Positions 27,301-34,543 of a DNA stretch of 34,543 nt are shown here, one piece after another. Under the pieces are notes generated by a model. It did no database searches. It saw only the letters and a list, made by a program, of their open reading frames with translations, and had not been told where the DNA came from. Source of the stretch: Bacteroidales bacterium (GTDB lineage Bacteria; Bacteroidota; Bacteroidia; Bacteroidales; UBA7960); the NCBI GenBank assembly GCA_007118135.1, contig SKSE01000056.1:1-34543 (forward strand), written 5' to 3'. The first letter of the stretch is position 1. Every line of letters begins with the position of its first letter. The position numbers and the translations under genes are program-made.

Positions 27301-27695
27301 TCACACTCAGAGAGTTTGCCGCATGCACGGCACATAAAAACTATGAAAGTGTGAGGATCATTGATAACCCGGGCCCATACGATGATTGGATCCCGCGAGA
27401 CACAAGCTTCAACGACGGTGGCTTCGTTTCAGAAATGGTGGGTCGCTACCGCCCGAATTTTTTTGACCTGCATGACATGCACGGAAATGTTTGGGAGTGG
27501 ACCCGGTCATCATACATGCCCTATCCCTACCATGATAACGATGGCCGCAATGCGGTGAACAACGACCTCAGCAAAGTTGCACGGGGCGGATCCTGGCGCG
27601 ACAGGCCGCATCGTGGCACCTCCAGCTACAGATTGCCTTACCGGCCTTACCAGAAGGTGTTTAATGTTGGTTTCAGGGTGGTTATCGAAGAGTAA
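24327..27695 (+). CDS. HzsA-like diheme protein (hydrazine synthase alpha-type) with C-terminal FGE/EgtB-like domain
   Basis: A 1122-residue exported protein (hydrophobic segment about residues 10-27; an in-frame ATG three codons later is the alternative start). Residues about 170-500 look like the six-bladed TolB-like propeller of HZS-alpha (ADGS-type turns, GGKIIFCSTATFLGLPC, YQRWEYADMAHSNYR, HHGISRSGRMLVIDP). The middle domain follows, with GTVDVEADGSAMFMVPANTP and the first heme site C607-IG-C610-H611. The next part, SFAHEIQPILDRACVACHN, holds the second heme site C657-VA-C660-H661. Residues about 850-1120 are a SUMF1/FGE-like domain (MVKVPAGNFIMGS, LPTEAQWEWAARAG, HGNVWEWT, RGGSW at 1086). 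In Kuenenia HzsA a tyrosine four residues after the first CxxCH histidine binds the heme iron; here that place is N615. Hydrazine synthesis is therefore unlikely. The FGE-like part lacks the catalytic cysteines. The reaction is unknown. Confidence 0.85.
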   Translation: MFIMKNSFGIIPFLLLLLVMVIISGNAWKETEKSEILFDPYQYEPVSENAFDDIIFRLESFDPTMYRMALDDLQNTYPTKFITEDKTLIALNRMDEGRDELIRGVRDGDRSAYRDAVLLMRQLDQQLLHNPLIDGKTMVAIKRRIGDRARTEMGGGIGLAPSNFQNNSEIHHPATGWDNEFITISMKGASRIISYLYTPPKGMIIANPDVHYSGKRMLFASIGSNNRWHIFEIDLVDRSVRQVTPEAYKDFDSFEPIYTPGGKIIFCSTATFLGLPCTDGGNKMSGIFQYDPETGTTRQLTFDQDSNWDPVVMNDGRILYQRWEYADMAHSNYRLLFTMNPDGTGQQAYYGSNSYFPTAFFNARPIPGHSTAVVGIASGHHGISRSGRMLVIDPAIGRKEADGVTAEIPYYGRKVEPLVRDRLVDGVWPQFLQPYPLSDKYFLVSMKPTPRSLWGLYLVDVFGNMTLIIESENEAFVEPVLADAVPAKPIIPERVNPDSKTATIFLQNVYEGDGLKGIPVGEVKKLRVISYGFSPWGQGGLLGTIGMDGPWDIKRVLGTVDVEADGSAMFMVPANTPIAVQPLDSEGKALQLMRSWFTAMPGETLSCIGCHEDKNRVPLPGISLAARKRPQEIKEWYGEERGFSFAHEIQPILDRACVACHNGDRPELIYLKGDKRITDWNSQISGRADQYYGGDFSLSYGNLHRFVRRPGIESDIDMLVPMDVHADQTELMQILQKGHYNVQLSREELEKIACWIDLNAPFHGRRSDIRTFYRTEQARVLRSKYASMFNITEPDLEVLPPLPTSIVPQLPEPLSIDKGVDTIPGWPVARGDIENRQLALGKYQVSLPLAEGISIDMVKVPAGNFIMGSTDHPDEMPRTEQHVSAFWIGRFEVTNKIYALFDPGHDSRDEHRHGYQFGRKGYPLNHPDQPVVRVSWDEAMAFCRWLSDKTGRNFTLPTEAQWEWAARAGTDTPYSFGNFGDDFSLYANFGDITLREFAACTAHKNYESVRIIDNPGPYDDWIPRDTSFNDGGFVSEMVGRYRPNFFDLHDMHGNVWEWTRSSYMPYPYHDNDGRNAVNNDLSKVARGGSWRDRPHRGTSSYRLPYRPYQKVFNVGFRVVIEE

Positions 27696-27759
27696 TAAGC
27701 GTTGATGTTTCGTCGTCGGGTAGTCGGGTGCTGTCGTCAACAAACAGTGAGATCTTCAC

Positions 27760-27855
27760 AAAATGGAGGCAGAACCCATGTTGAATATGGTTCCGAAAAA
27801 TTTACAATCGACCTTAAACCCGGAGGCCAGTATACCTATTTGATTGATTAAAAAA
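27760..27855 (+). pseudogene. 96-bp direct repeat, right copy (orphan 3' end of a GH95 gene)
   Basis: Matches 20874-20969 at 94/96 bases. In frame it still reads the GH95 tail (NGGRTHVEYGSEKF, then TIDLKPGGQYTYLID and stop), but no GH95 sequence precedes it. The 64 bases between the HzsA-like stop and this copy are GTCG-rich filler that I do not recognise. It marks the right end of the module that begins after the left copy. It may come from a second GH95 gene or from a duplication made during insertion. Confidence 0.95.
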
Positions 27856-28191
27856 TCAAATTGCATAAACTATAATCAGGCAGTATTTAATATCAAGCCT
27901 TAGTTTTGACATCAGGGTTGATACACATTAAAAATCAATTTCCTTTTCACCTTTTAAGAATAATTAGCAGGTCTTTAAAATCTAATATAATTACTTTTGG
28001 CATTTAAACTGATTAGTTCCTGCAAAGATTGATTTTTAAAGGGAAAGCAGGATACTACGATAGGATAAAAATCTGTATTTGAATCAGAAATAAGATATTA
28101 TTATCCGAATTACTGTTTTTTTAATATTATTACTCCGGTTGAATTCTATTATGTATTAAGCCGGCTTAAAAACACCAGCTATTTTTTCCAG
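27856..28191. other. 336-base intergenic leader before the RND efflux operon
   Basis: AT-rich DNA with no reading frame of note. A 12-base inverted pair, TTAAAAATCAAT at 27928-27939 and ATTGATTTTTAA at 28028-28039, surrounds the candidate -7 box at 27992-27999. The pair is 88 bases apart, so a simple terminator is unlikely. It may be an operator pair or chance. No riboswitch or small RNA is recognised. Confidence 0.35.
27992..27999 (+). promoter_or_regulatory. Candidate Bacteroidota -7 box for the efflux operon
   Basis: TACTTTTG is an exact match to the Bacteroidota primary-sigma consensus TAnnTTTG. No clear TTG lies about 19-21 bases upstream, and the leader to the ATG would be about 185 bases. 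The call is therefore tentative. Confidence 0.3.
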
Positions 28192-29268
28192 ATGAACAAA
28201 AAATTCAAACCTGTTTTTATCATTATGGTGGTAATTGCCATTGCAGGCATCATATTCTACCCCAAGATCAGGCCATTAATATCAAATGAACCTGAGGCGC
28301 CGGTTCCTTCCCGTGCAATGGGTCCCCGTACGCTCAATGTTGAAGCCATGCAACTTGAACCCCGTCGCCTGGTAGAATATATTAATATTCCCGGTACCCT
28401 TATTCCCGACGAGCAAGTAGATCTTTCCTTTGAGACATCAGGTAAGATTGTCGACATAAATTTTGACGAAGGAACACCCGTTCGCAAAGGACAGTTACTG
28501 GCCAAAATCAACGACCGGCATTTACAGGCACAGCTTCTGAAGCTTCAGGCACAGAAAAAACTTGCTGAAGAACGCGAGTTTCGTCAGCGCAGTTTGCTGT
28601 CGCGCGATGCCATCAGCCAGGAAAGCTACGACCAGGCTGTTACCGAACTGCAATCGCTTGAAGCTGACATTATGCTTCTTGAGGCAAGAATTGCAGAAAC
28701 CGAACTCAGAGCACCTTTTGAAGGTGTAATAGGTTTACGCCATGTAAGTGAAGGTAGTTACGTCAATCCTAACACCCAGATTGCCCGGTTGATAAAAAAT
28801 GACCCTTTGAAAATAGAATTTGCCATTCCTGAACGCTACGCCGGAGATATAAAAGTTGGTTTTCCATTGAGTTTTGTGCTGGATGGTAATCCTGATGCAC
28901 ATCTTGCAAGGGTTTATGCCGTTGATCCCAAGGTGGATGTGCGAACACGCAATATTACCGTAAGAGCCCGCTACAACAATCCCGGCGCAAGAATTAAACC
29001 TGGAAGATTTGTTTCCATTCAGTTGGAGATGGCTGAAATAGAAGATGCTTTGGCTATTCCCTCAGAGGCACTAATTCCTGAAATGGATGGCGACAGGGTT
29101 TTTGTTTATAGAAATGGCAAAGCCGAATCTGTTGAAGTTACAACTGGCTTGCGAACTGAAGACCAAATCCAAATTACCAGTGGACTGCAGACTGGCGATA
29201 CACTCATTACCACGGGTATTCTTCAACTCAGGCAGGGCATGCAGGTTATTATCGACAAATTTATTTAA
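28192..29268 (+). CDS. RND efflux periplasmic adaptor (membrane fusion protein)
   Basis: A 358-residue HlyD/AcrA-type adaptor that should link the inner-membrane RND pump to the outer-membrane channel. One N-terminal membrane segment (about residues 6-24, FKPVFIIMVVIAIAGIIF) anchors it. The barrel-sandwich halves are GKIVDINFDEGTPVRKGQLLAKI and ELRAPFEGVIGLRHVSEGSYV, flanking a coiled coil rich in Leu, Gln and Glu (residues about 115-170). The beta-barrel and membrane-proximal part follow (DVRTRNITVRARYNNPGARIKPGRFV). Twelve bases separate it from the permease, so they are one operon. Substrates cannot be inferred. Confidence 0.95.
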   Translation: MNKKFKPVFIIMVVIAIAGIIFYPKIRPLISNEPEAPVPSRAMGPRTLNVEAMQLEPRRLVEYINIPGTLIPDEQVDLSFETSGKIVDINFDEGTPVRKGQLLAKINDRHLQAQLLKLQAQKKLAEEREFRQRSLLSRDAISQESYDQAVTELQSLEADIMLLEARIAETELRAPFEGVIGLRHVSEGSYVNPNTQIARLIKNDPLKIEFAIPERYAGDIKVGFPLSFVLDGNPDAHLARVYAVDPKVDVRTRNITVRARYNNPGARIKPGRFVSIQLEMAEIEDALAIPSEALIPEMDGDRVFVYRNGKAESVEVTTGLRTEDQIQITSGLQTGDTLITTGILQLRQGMQVIIDKFI

Positions 29269-29280
29269 GCCAATATATTA

Positions 29281-32200
29281 ATGAGTTTATCATCTATAAG
29301 TATACAACGCCCGGTACTTGCAACAGTTTTTACTATTATTATCCTGTTGTTTGGCCTTATAGGAATGACTTTTTTGGGTGTGCGGGAATTTCCCAGCGTT
29401 GACCCACCCATTATTTCTGTAAGAACTTCCTATCCGGGCGCTAACTCCGATGTTATTGATGCACAAATTACCGAACCGCTGGAACAAGCCATCAATGCCG
29501 TACCCGGTATACGAAACATAACCAGTGTAAGCCGTCAGGGTAGTAGCAATATTACAGTAGAGTTTGAGCTAAGTGTAGATATGGAAACCGCGGCCAATGA
29601 TGTACGCGATAAAGTCGCCCAGGCCCAGCGTCGTTTGCCGCGCGATGTTGACCCCCCGATAGTTTCCAAGGCCGATGCCGATGCCAGTCCTATTATGTTT
29701 ATTAACATACAGAGCGACAGGCGCTCTCTAACAGAACTTTCGGAATTTGCCGAACTCACATTCCAGGAAAGGTTACAAACCATCGATGGCGTAAGCTCGG
29801 TGCCCATCTGGGGGCAAAGACGCTGGAGTATGCGCTTGTGGATGGATCCCGCAAAGCTTGCCGGTTATAATCTTACTCCGCTGGATGTGCGTAATGCCAT
29901 AATGCGCGAAAATGTGGAACTTCCCTCCGGCAGTATAGAAGGTACTACTACTGAACTTACCATACGCACACTGGGATTACTTACCACTCCCGATGAATTT
30001 GATAATCTCATCATACGCCAGGAAGGAGATCAGATTGTACGTTTTATGGATATAGGCCGTGCAGAACTGGGTTCTGAGAACCTGCGAAGCATATTGATGC
30101 GCGACCGTATTCCCATGTTAGGTGTAGCGATTATTCCGCAACCGGGTTCCAACCATATTGATATTGCCGATGAGGTTTACAACCGTCTGGAGCATATACA
30201 AAGAGACTTGCCTGATGATGTTTTTTTCCAGGTAGGTTTCGATAATACAAAATATATTCGCTCATCTATAGTGGAAGTGCGCAATACCATTTTTATAGCA
30301 TTCTTTCTTGTAGTTGTTATTATCTTCTTCTTTTTGCGCGACTGGCGAACCACACTTATCCCCATTCTTGTAATACCGGTTTCATTGGTTGGTTCCTTTT
30401 TTATCATGTATGTGGCAGGATTTACCATCAATGTTCTCACCCTGCTGGCTATTGTTCTTGCCATTGGCCTTGTGGTGGATGACGCCATTGTAATGATGGA
30501 GAATATTTATGTGAAGATTGAGAATGGAATGACTCCAAAACAGGCCGGGTTAAAAGGAGCACAGGAAATATTCTTTGCCATAATTGCCACTACTATTACT
30601 CTGGTGGCTGTTTTTATTCCCATTGTTTTCCTGGAGGGGATGACCGGAAGGCTATTCCGCGAGTTCAGTATTGTTATAGCAGGTGCTGTAGCTATTTCTT
30701 CTTTTGTGGCACTTACTTTCACACCCATGCTATCTACAAAGATTCTGAAGCAACGCACAGAACGTGGTGCTCTGTATAAAAAGACCGAAAGGTTCTTCAG
30801 GGCCTTGAATGATGCCTATAAAAACTCACTTGATCGATTTCTTGCTAAAAGGTGGATAACATTTTTTATTCTTTTAGGTGCCATCGGACTCATCGTTTTA
30901 CTTTACGCAAATATTCCTGCAGAAATGGCTCCTTTGGAAGACCGTTCGCAGATTACAATCAATGCGCAAACCCCCGAAGGTGCAACTTTTGAGTTTACCA
31001 GGGATTATATTTTCGATATTGCTGAGATGGTAATGGAAGAAGTACCTGAGATAGAAGGTGTGATATATATGGTTTTTGGTAGCTGGGCAAATGTCAGGGT
31101 AATTCTCGTCCCACCCTCAGAAAGACAAAGGTCGCAGCAGGAAATTGCCGATTACCTTTCAGCCAGAGTAAGTCAGATGACACGTGCCCGTGCCTTTGTA
31201 ATGCAGCAATCTACCTTTGGCGGACGTCGGTCCGGAATGCCCGTACAATATGTATTGCAGGCGCAGAATATCGAACGGCTAAGGGAAGTGCTACCCGGGT
31301 TTATGGAAAAAGTGGATGACAGTGATATTCTGCAGATGGCCAATGTAAACCTTCGTTTTACAAAACCAGAAATACAGGTATCCATAAACCGAGATAAAGC
31401 TAACCTGATGGGTGTATCTACCCAGAATATCGGGCAAACACTTCAGCTTGCATTGTCAGGCCAGCGCTTTGGTTATTTCTTCATGCATGGCAAACAGTAT
31501 CAGATTCTTGGTGAACTGGCCCGTGAAAACCGAAATAAACCTCTCGATTTGAAGTCGCTCTATGTGAGGAATAATTTTGGCGATATGATTCAGCTCGATA
31601 ACCTGGTTACATTGCAGGAGCAAACAGCTCCACCGCAGTTGTATCGCTACAACCGGTTTGTTTCTGCAACGGTTTCTTCCGGACTTGCCCAGGGAAATAC
31701 CATTGGTGATGGAATTGAAGAGATGAACCGCATTGCTGATGATGTACTGGATGAAACCTTCCGTACTGCCCTGGCGGGTGATTCAAGAGACTTTCAGGAA
31801 AGCGCATCAAGTCTGATGTTTGCATTCCTGCTGGCTTTGATACTTATTTTCCTTGTGCTTTCGGCTCAGTTTGAAAGTTTCAGAGATCCGCTTATCGTTA
31901 TGATGACAGTGCCGCTGGCATTAACCGGAGCTTTATTCTTTATGTGGTATTTTGATATTACTATGAATATCTTCAGCCAGATAGGTGTCATCATGCTTAT
32001 CGGTCTGGTATCCAAGAATGGTATTCTCATGGTGGAATTTGCCAATCAGCGGAAGCAGCAGGGTATGGAAAAGCTTGATGCCATAAAATTTGCTGCAGCT
32101 GCCCGGTTCCGGCCGATTCTGATGACCAGCCTCTCAACCATTCTCGGAGTATTACCTTTGACCCTTGGCCTTGGCGAAGGTGCTCAGAGCCGTATTGCCA

Positions 32201-32319
32201 TGGGTGTGGCTGTTATCGGTGGATTAATCATTGCAACTTTTCTTACACTTTATGTGGTTCCGGCCATTTATTCCTATGTTTCAAGTTCTAAAAAGAATAT
32301 AAGTGATGAGCCGATTTAA
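29281..32319 (+). CDS. RND-family efflux permease (HAE1/AcrB-like)
   Basis: A 1012-residue inner-membrane proton-driven pump. The layout is the usual duplicated RND fold: a membrane segment near residues 10-30, a large periplasmic loop, a cluster of five to six segments (about 335-490), a second loop, and a final cluster (about 835-1000). The proton relay is intact: D400 and D401 in VDDAIVMMEN match the AcrB Asp pair 407/408, and K912 in LVSKNGILMVEF matches Lys940. The start ATG at 29281 opens with MSLSSISIQRPVLATVFTII, the standard N-terminus. It overlaps the channel gene at its end. It probably exports drugs, bile salts or other amphipathic compounds. Confidence 0.97.
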   Translation: MSLSSISIQRPVLATVFTIIILLFGLIGMTFLGVREFPSVDPPIISVRTSYPGANSDVIDAQITEPLEQAINAVPGIRNITSVSRQGSSNITVEFELSVDMETAANDVRDKVAQAQRRLPRDVDPPIVSKADADASPIMFINIQSDRRSLTELSEFAELTFQERLQTIDGVSSVPIWGQRRWSMRLWMDPAKLAGYNLTPLDVRNAIMRENVELPSGSIEGTTTELTIRTLGLLTTPDEFDNLIIRQEGDQIVRFMDIGRAELGSENLRSILMRDRIPMLGVAIIPQPGSNHIDIADEVYNRLEHIQRDLPDDVFFQVGFDNTKYIRSSIVEVRNTIFIAFFLVVVIIFFFLRDWRTTLIPILVIPVSLVGSFFIMYVAGFTINVLTLLAIVLAIGLVVDDAIVMMENIYVKIENGMTPKQAGLKGAQEIFFAIIATTITLVAVFIPIVFLEGMTGRLFREFSIVIAGAVAISSFVALTFTPMLSTKILKQRTERGALYKKTERFFRALNDAYKNSLDRFLAKRWITFFILLGAIGLIVLLYANIPAEMAPLEDRSQITINAQTPEGATFEFTRDYIFDIAEMVMEEVPEIEGVIYMVFGSWANVRVILVPPSERQRSQQEIADYLSARVSQMTRARAFVMQQSTFGGRRSGMPVQYVLQAQNIERLREVLPGFMEKVDDSDILQMANVNLRFTKPEIQVSINRDKANLMGVSTQNIGQTLQLALSGQRFGYFFMHGKQYQILGELARENRNKPLDLKSLYVRNNFGDMIQLDNLVTLQEQTAPPQLYRYNRFVSATVSSGLAQGNTIGDGIEEMNRIADDVLDETFRTALAGDSRDFQESASSLMFAFLLALILIFLVLSAQFESFRDPLIVMMTVPLALTGALFFMWYFDITMNIFSQIGVIMLIGLVSKNGILMVEFANQRKQQGMEKLDAIKFAAAARFRPILMTSLSTILGVLPLTLGLGEGAQSRIAMGVAVIGGLIIATFLTLYVVPAIYSYVSSSKKNISDEPI

Positions 32320-33631
32320 GCTGATTTTTACTGGTTTATTATTGATATTTACTTCTTATGCCGGAGTGCTGGCTCAACATGCATTGTCATTGGAAGAGTT
32401 TATTGATATTGCATTGGAGCAGAATTACTCTCTGCGTATTGTGAAAAACCAGGAGAGAGTTGCAGGTAACAATTTCACCCGGGGAAATGCAGGCATGCTT
32501 CCCAGTCTTGATCTGAGATCACAATTTTCCGGAAATATCAACAATACAAATCAGAATCTTTTGGATGGCACTGAATTCAGCCAACGTGGAATTCACAACA
32601 CCACATTCAATAATGCCTTGCAGGGAAGCTGGATGCTGTTCGACGGTTTCAGGGCGCAAATACGCTATGCTCAACTGGAAGAACTCAAAAACCTGAGTGA
32701 GCTCAACACTCGAATTCAGATTGAAAACCTTATTGCACGGCTTGCTTCAGAATATTATTTTTACATACAGCAAACCCAGCAATTTTCCAATTTACAGTAT
32801 GCTGTAGATATATCCAAAGAAAGGGTTAGAATAGAGCAGGAGCATTTTTTACTGGGATCGGGTTCTAAAGTAACACTTTTGCAGGCTGAAGTAACTTTGA
32901 ATGCTGACAGTTCGCGTCTTGAGCGACAATATGAAGTGCTGAGTGCATCACGTATCAGGCTTGCCGAGTTGCTTGCCCTACCTGATCTTTCTGAATCTGT
33001 GGTGCCGGCAGATACTTCTATAGTTGTAAATCCGGGCCTGAGATATAACGAACTTGAGAGTGATGTGATAAGCCAGAATGCTTCAATACTGGCAGCTTTA
33101 CAAAACCGTAAAATCAGCGAGTATGATTTGGATTTGATAAGGTCGCGCACCTATCCTTACATGAATTTGAGTTCGGGTTACGGTTATACTTTCAGTACAT
33201 CCCAAAGTGCTGCGTGGGAAAATCAACATACATGGGGCATGAATTACGGTATAACGGTTGGAATAAATCTTTACGACGGACGCAACCTTCAACGGCAGAA
33301 AAGTAATGCCCGCATAGAACTTGAGAGCCGCGACCTTGCAGTTGAACGGGCACAACAAGAATCTATTGCTGATTTGCTGACTATCTATAATACTTACTCC
33401 AATAATCTTCGTCTGCTCGACCTTGAAACCCAAAACCTTGAAGCAGCGCGTGAAAATGTGGAGATAGCTTTCGACAGGTATCGCCTGGGAGCACTCTCCG
33501 GGTTTGAGCTTCGTGAAGTACAAAGAAACCTGCTGGAAGCCGAAGAACGCCTGCTTTCCATTCAGTACCAGGCCAAAATGGCCGAAATAAGTCTGCTGCA
33601 GATTTCAGGAAGAATACTGGAAAGTTTTTAA
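32306..33631 (+). CDS. TolC-like outer-membrane efflux channel
   Basis: The protein is 441 residues from the ATG at 32306. A GTG at 32303 is in frame but adds only one residue, and the ATG is preferred. The signal peptide is about residues 1-24 (IFTGLLLIFTSYAGVLAQ). Two OEP repeats follow (about 30-220 and 240-440), with LSLEEFIDIALEQNYSLRIVKN, then WMLFDGFRAQIRYAQLEE, and in the second half LNLYDGRNLQRQKSNARIELE. These are typical of the outer-membrane factor of RND pumps. It overlaps the end of the permease gene by 14 bases, indicating translational coupling, and completes the tripartite pump. Confidence 0.95.
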   Translation: MSRFKLIFTGLLLIFTSYAGVLAQHALSLEEFIDIALEQNYSLRIVKNQERVAGNNFTRGNAGMLPSLDLRSQFSGNINNTNQNLLDGTEFSQRGIHNTTFNNALQGSWMLFDGFRAQIRYAQLEELKNLSELNTRIQIENLIARLASEYYFYIQQTQQFSNLQYAVDISKERVRIEQEHFLLGSGSKVTLLQAEVTLNADSSRLERQYEVLSASRIRLAELLALPDLSESVVPADTSIVVNPGLRYNELESDVISQNASILAALQNRKISEYDLDLIRSRTYPYMNLSSGYGYTFSTSQSAAWENQHTWGMNYGITVGINLYDGRNLQRQKSNARIELESRDLAVERAQQESIADLLTIYNTYSNNLRLLDLETQNLEAARENVEIAFDRYRLGALSGFELREVQRNLLEAEERLLSIQYQAKMAEISLLQISGRILESF

Positions 33632-33659
33632 AGGATATTATCTAATTCTTACCATTTAT

Positions 33660-33680
33660 AGTGTAATTCAAATTTGCACT
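33660..33680 (+). terminator. Possible weak hairpin after the efflux operon
   Basis: AGTGTAA (33660-33666) and TTGCACT (33674-33680) can pair, with one G-U pair, around a 7-base loop, 29 bases after the TolC-like stop. No T-run follows, so it is at best a weak terminator. The rest of the 139-base gap shows nothing. Confidence 0.3.
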
Positions 33681-33770
33681 CTGTCTTCATTAAACAAACC
33701 TTTATCTGGTTGTCTTGTTTATAAAAAAGTAATTAGTTCCTGTATTTAAATCTAAGCCGAAAGATTTCTT

Positions 33771-34543
33771 ATGAAACACTTATACATCTTTTCTGCATTT
33801 TTTCTTTTACTTTTCATATCATCTGTTTACAGTCAGCATGTTAACAGCGTTGATCAAATTTCATCTGCAACAGCTGAAGAAATTTCAGGATTGATTGACT
33901 TTGATGTACCTTATGGGGTTCGTTTTTATAAAATGACCTATAATACCATGGGTTCTGACGGATTATCTGATGTTGCTTCCGGTGTCATTGTAATTCCTAA
34001 TAATGATGCAAATGATTTTCCTTTGGTTATTTATCATCATGGAACCAGCGCGAGTAGAGATGAGGTTCCATCTTCTTTAAATCTGGATTATGAAGCATAT
34101 GCAGCCATCGGGGCAAGCGGCTTTGCTGTGATAGCTCCTGATTACCTTGGAATGGGAGAATCAAGAGGTTTTCATCCTTATGTACACCGCGAAACCCAGG
34201 CAAGAGCTTCCATAGATATGCTCAGAGCATTTCATGAATGGATTGAAAATGCAGATTATGCCGTAAACGATAAATTGTTTCTTACAGGCTATTCGCAAGG
34301 TGGACATGCATCCATGTCAACCCATCAGGAACTGGAACTTAATTATACTGATGAGTTTACTGTTACAGCAGCCACCCATTTATCCGGTCCATACAGCGTT
34401 TCAGGTGTTATGCGGGACCTGATGTTCAGCGAGAGCAATTACCTCTTTCTGGGTTTTATTCCTTACGTAATATTGGGTTATCAGGAGGTATATGGAAATA
34501 TTTATAATGAACTTACCGATATTTTCCAACCGGTTTTTGTTCA
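33771..34543 (+). CDS. Secreted alpha/beta hydrolase (secretory-lipase-like), 3' end outside window
   Basis: The frame starts with MKHLYIFSAFFLLLFISSVYSQ, a clear signal peptide, and stays open to the last base (257 full codons seen). FPLVIYHHGTS carries the oxyanion-hole region. VIAPDYLGMGES precedes a nucleophile elbow GYSQGG with S175 as the likely catalytic serine. The pattern, with a long insert after the elbow and HxEL, resembles secretory lipases and other large serine esterases. The acid and His of the triad probably lie beyond the window. It sits 139 bases after the efflux operon with its own leader, so it is probably a separate unit. An ester of a sugar or lipid could be the substrate; nothing here decides it. 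Confidence 0.85.
   Translation, partial: MKHLYIFSAFFLLLFISSVYSQHVNSVDQISSATAEEISGLIDFDVPYGVRFYKMTYNTMGSDGLSDVASGVIVIPNNDANDFPLVIYHHGTSASRDEVPSSLNLDYEAYAAIGASGFAVIAPDYLGMGESRGFHPYVHRETQARASIDMLRAFHEWIENADYAVNDKLFLTGYSQGGHASMSTHQELELNYTDEFTVTAATHLSGPYSVSGVMRDLMFSESNYLFLGFIPYVILGYQEVYGNIYNELTDIFQPVFV

Noticed and set aside
21257-27695. Reading the module as evidence for anammox metabolism
   Set aside because: The HzsA-like protein lacks the key tyrosine, carries an extra FGE-like domain, and no hydrazine dehydrogenase or nitrite reductase gene is present. Family resemblance does not establish the reaction.
27696-27759. GTCG-rich stretch after the HzsA-like gene as a terminator hairpin
   Set aside because: TTGATG and CGTCAA could pair with one wobble pair, but the loop is long and no T-run follows.
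20874-27855. Calling the bracketed segment an integrative element
   Set aside because: No integrase, transposase or excision gene was seen, and the repeat is at a protein gene and not at a tRNA. The repeat is reported, but the mechanism is left open.
27928-28039. 12-base inverted pair as a terminator or regulator site
   Set aside because: The arms are 88 bases apart and made mostly of A and T. I mention it only in the intergenic entry and do not rely on it.
32303-32305. GTG as the start of the TolC-like gene
   Set aside because: An ATG follows immediately in frame and gives the same signal peptide, so the ATG at 32306 was preferred.

Overview
The window reads as a chromosomal piece of a Bacteroidota bacterium, probably a free-living polysaccharide degrader of the Bacteroidales/Marinilabiliales type. 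This rests on the mix of secreted glycosidases, lipoprotein signals, sulfatases and an HAE1-type RND efflux operon, on AT-rich intergenic DNA, and on the near absence of Shine-Dalgarno sites. I could not run a similarity search, so the lineage is an inference.

Region 1 (1-20969) is a carbohydrate-use locus. Plus strand, left part: a sialidase/FGE-like/sialidase fusion cut by the window edge, a Tat-exported (alpha/alpha)6 glycosidase with an inserted discoidin-like domain, and a LamG-sialidase protein. Minus strand: an operon of two sulfatases (13697 to 10803), a GH29 alpha-L-fucosidase and a sialidase-LamG protein. Plus strand again: a DUF5703 lipoprotein, a GH141-like beta-helix protein and a GH95 alpha-L-fucosidase. 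Three fucosidase-type families with two sulfatases point to a sulfated, fucose-containing glycan such as fucoidan or a mucin-like glycan. No SusC/SusD pair, regulator or sugar kinase is present in the window. The locus is littered with remnants: two pieces of a dihydrodipicolinate synthase/N-acetylneuraminate lyase family gene, a lost LamG tail, and a 41-bp repeat that supplies the GH95 start codon.

Region 2 (about 20970-27760) is the most unusual part. It is a three-gene module resembling the subunits of anammox hydrazine synthase (HZS): a YVTN beta-propeller fused to a diheme cytochrome c peroxidase-like domain (compare HzsB plus HzsC), a RidA/chorismatase-like protein, and an HZS-alpha-like diheme protein (compare HzsA) with an extra C-terminal FGE/EgtB-like domain. 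The module looks more GC-rich than the sugar genes. It is bracketed by a 96-bp direct repeat: the last 96 bp of GH95 recur just after the module at 94/96 identity. It therefore looks like an insertion or rearrangement at the 3' end of the GH95 gene, although mis-assembly cannot be excluded.

Region 3 (28192-33631) is a compact tripartite RND efflux operon (adaptor, permease, TolC-like channel). A secreted alpha/beta hydrolase follows and runs off the right edge.

I saw no tRNA, rRNA, CRISPR array, transposase or integrase.
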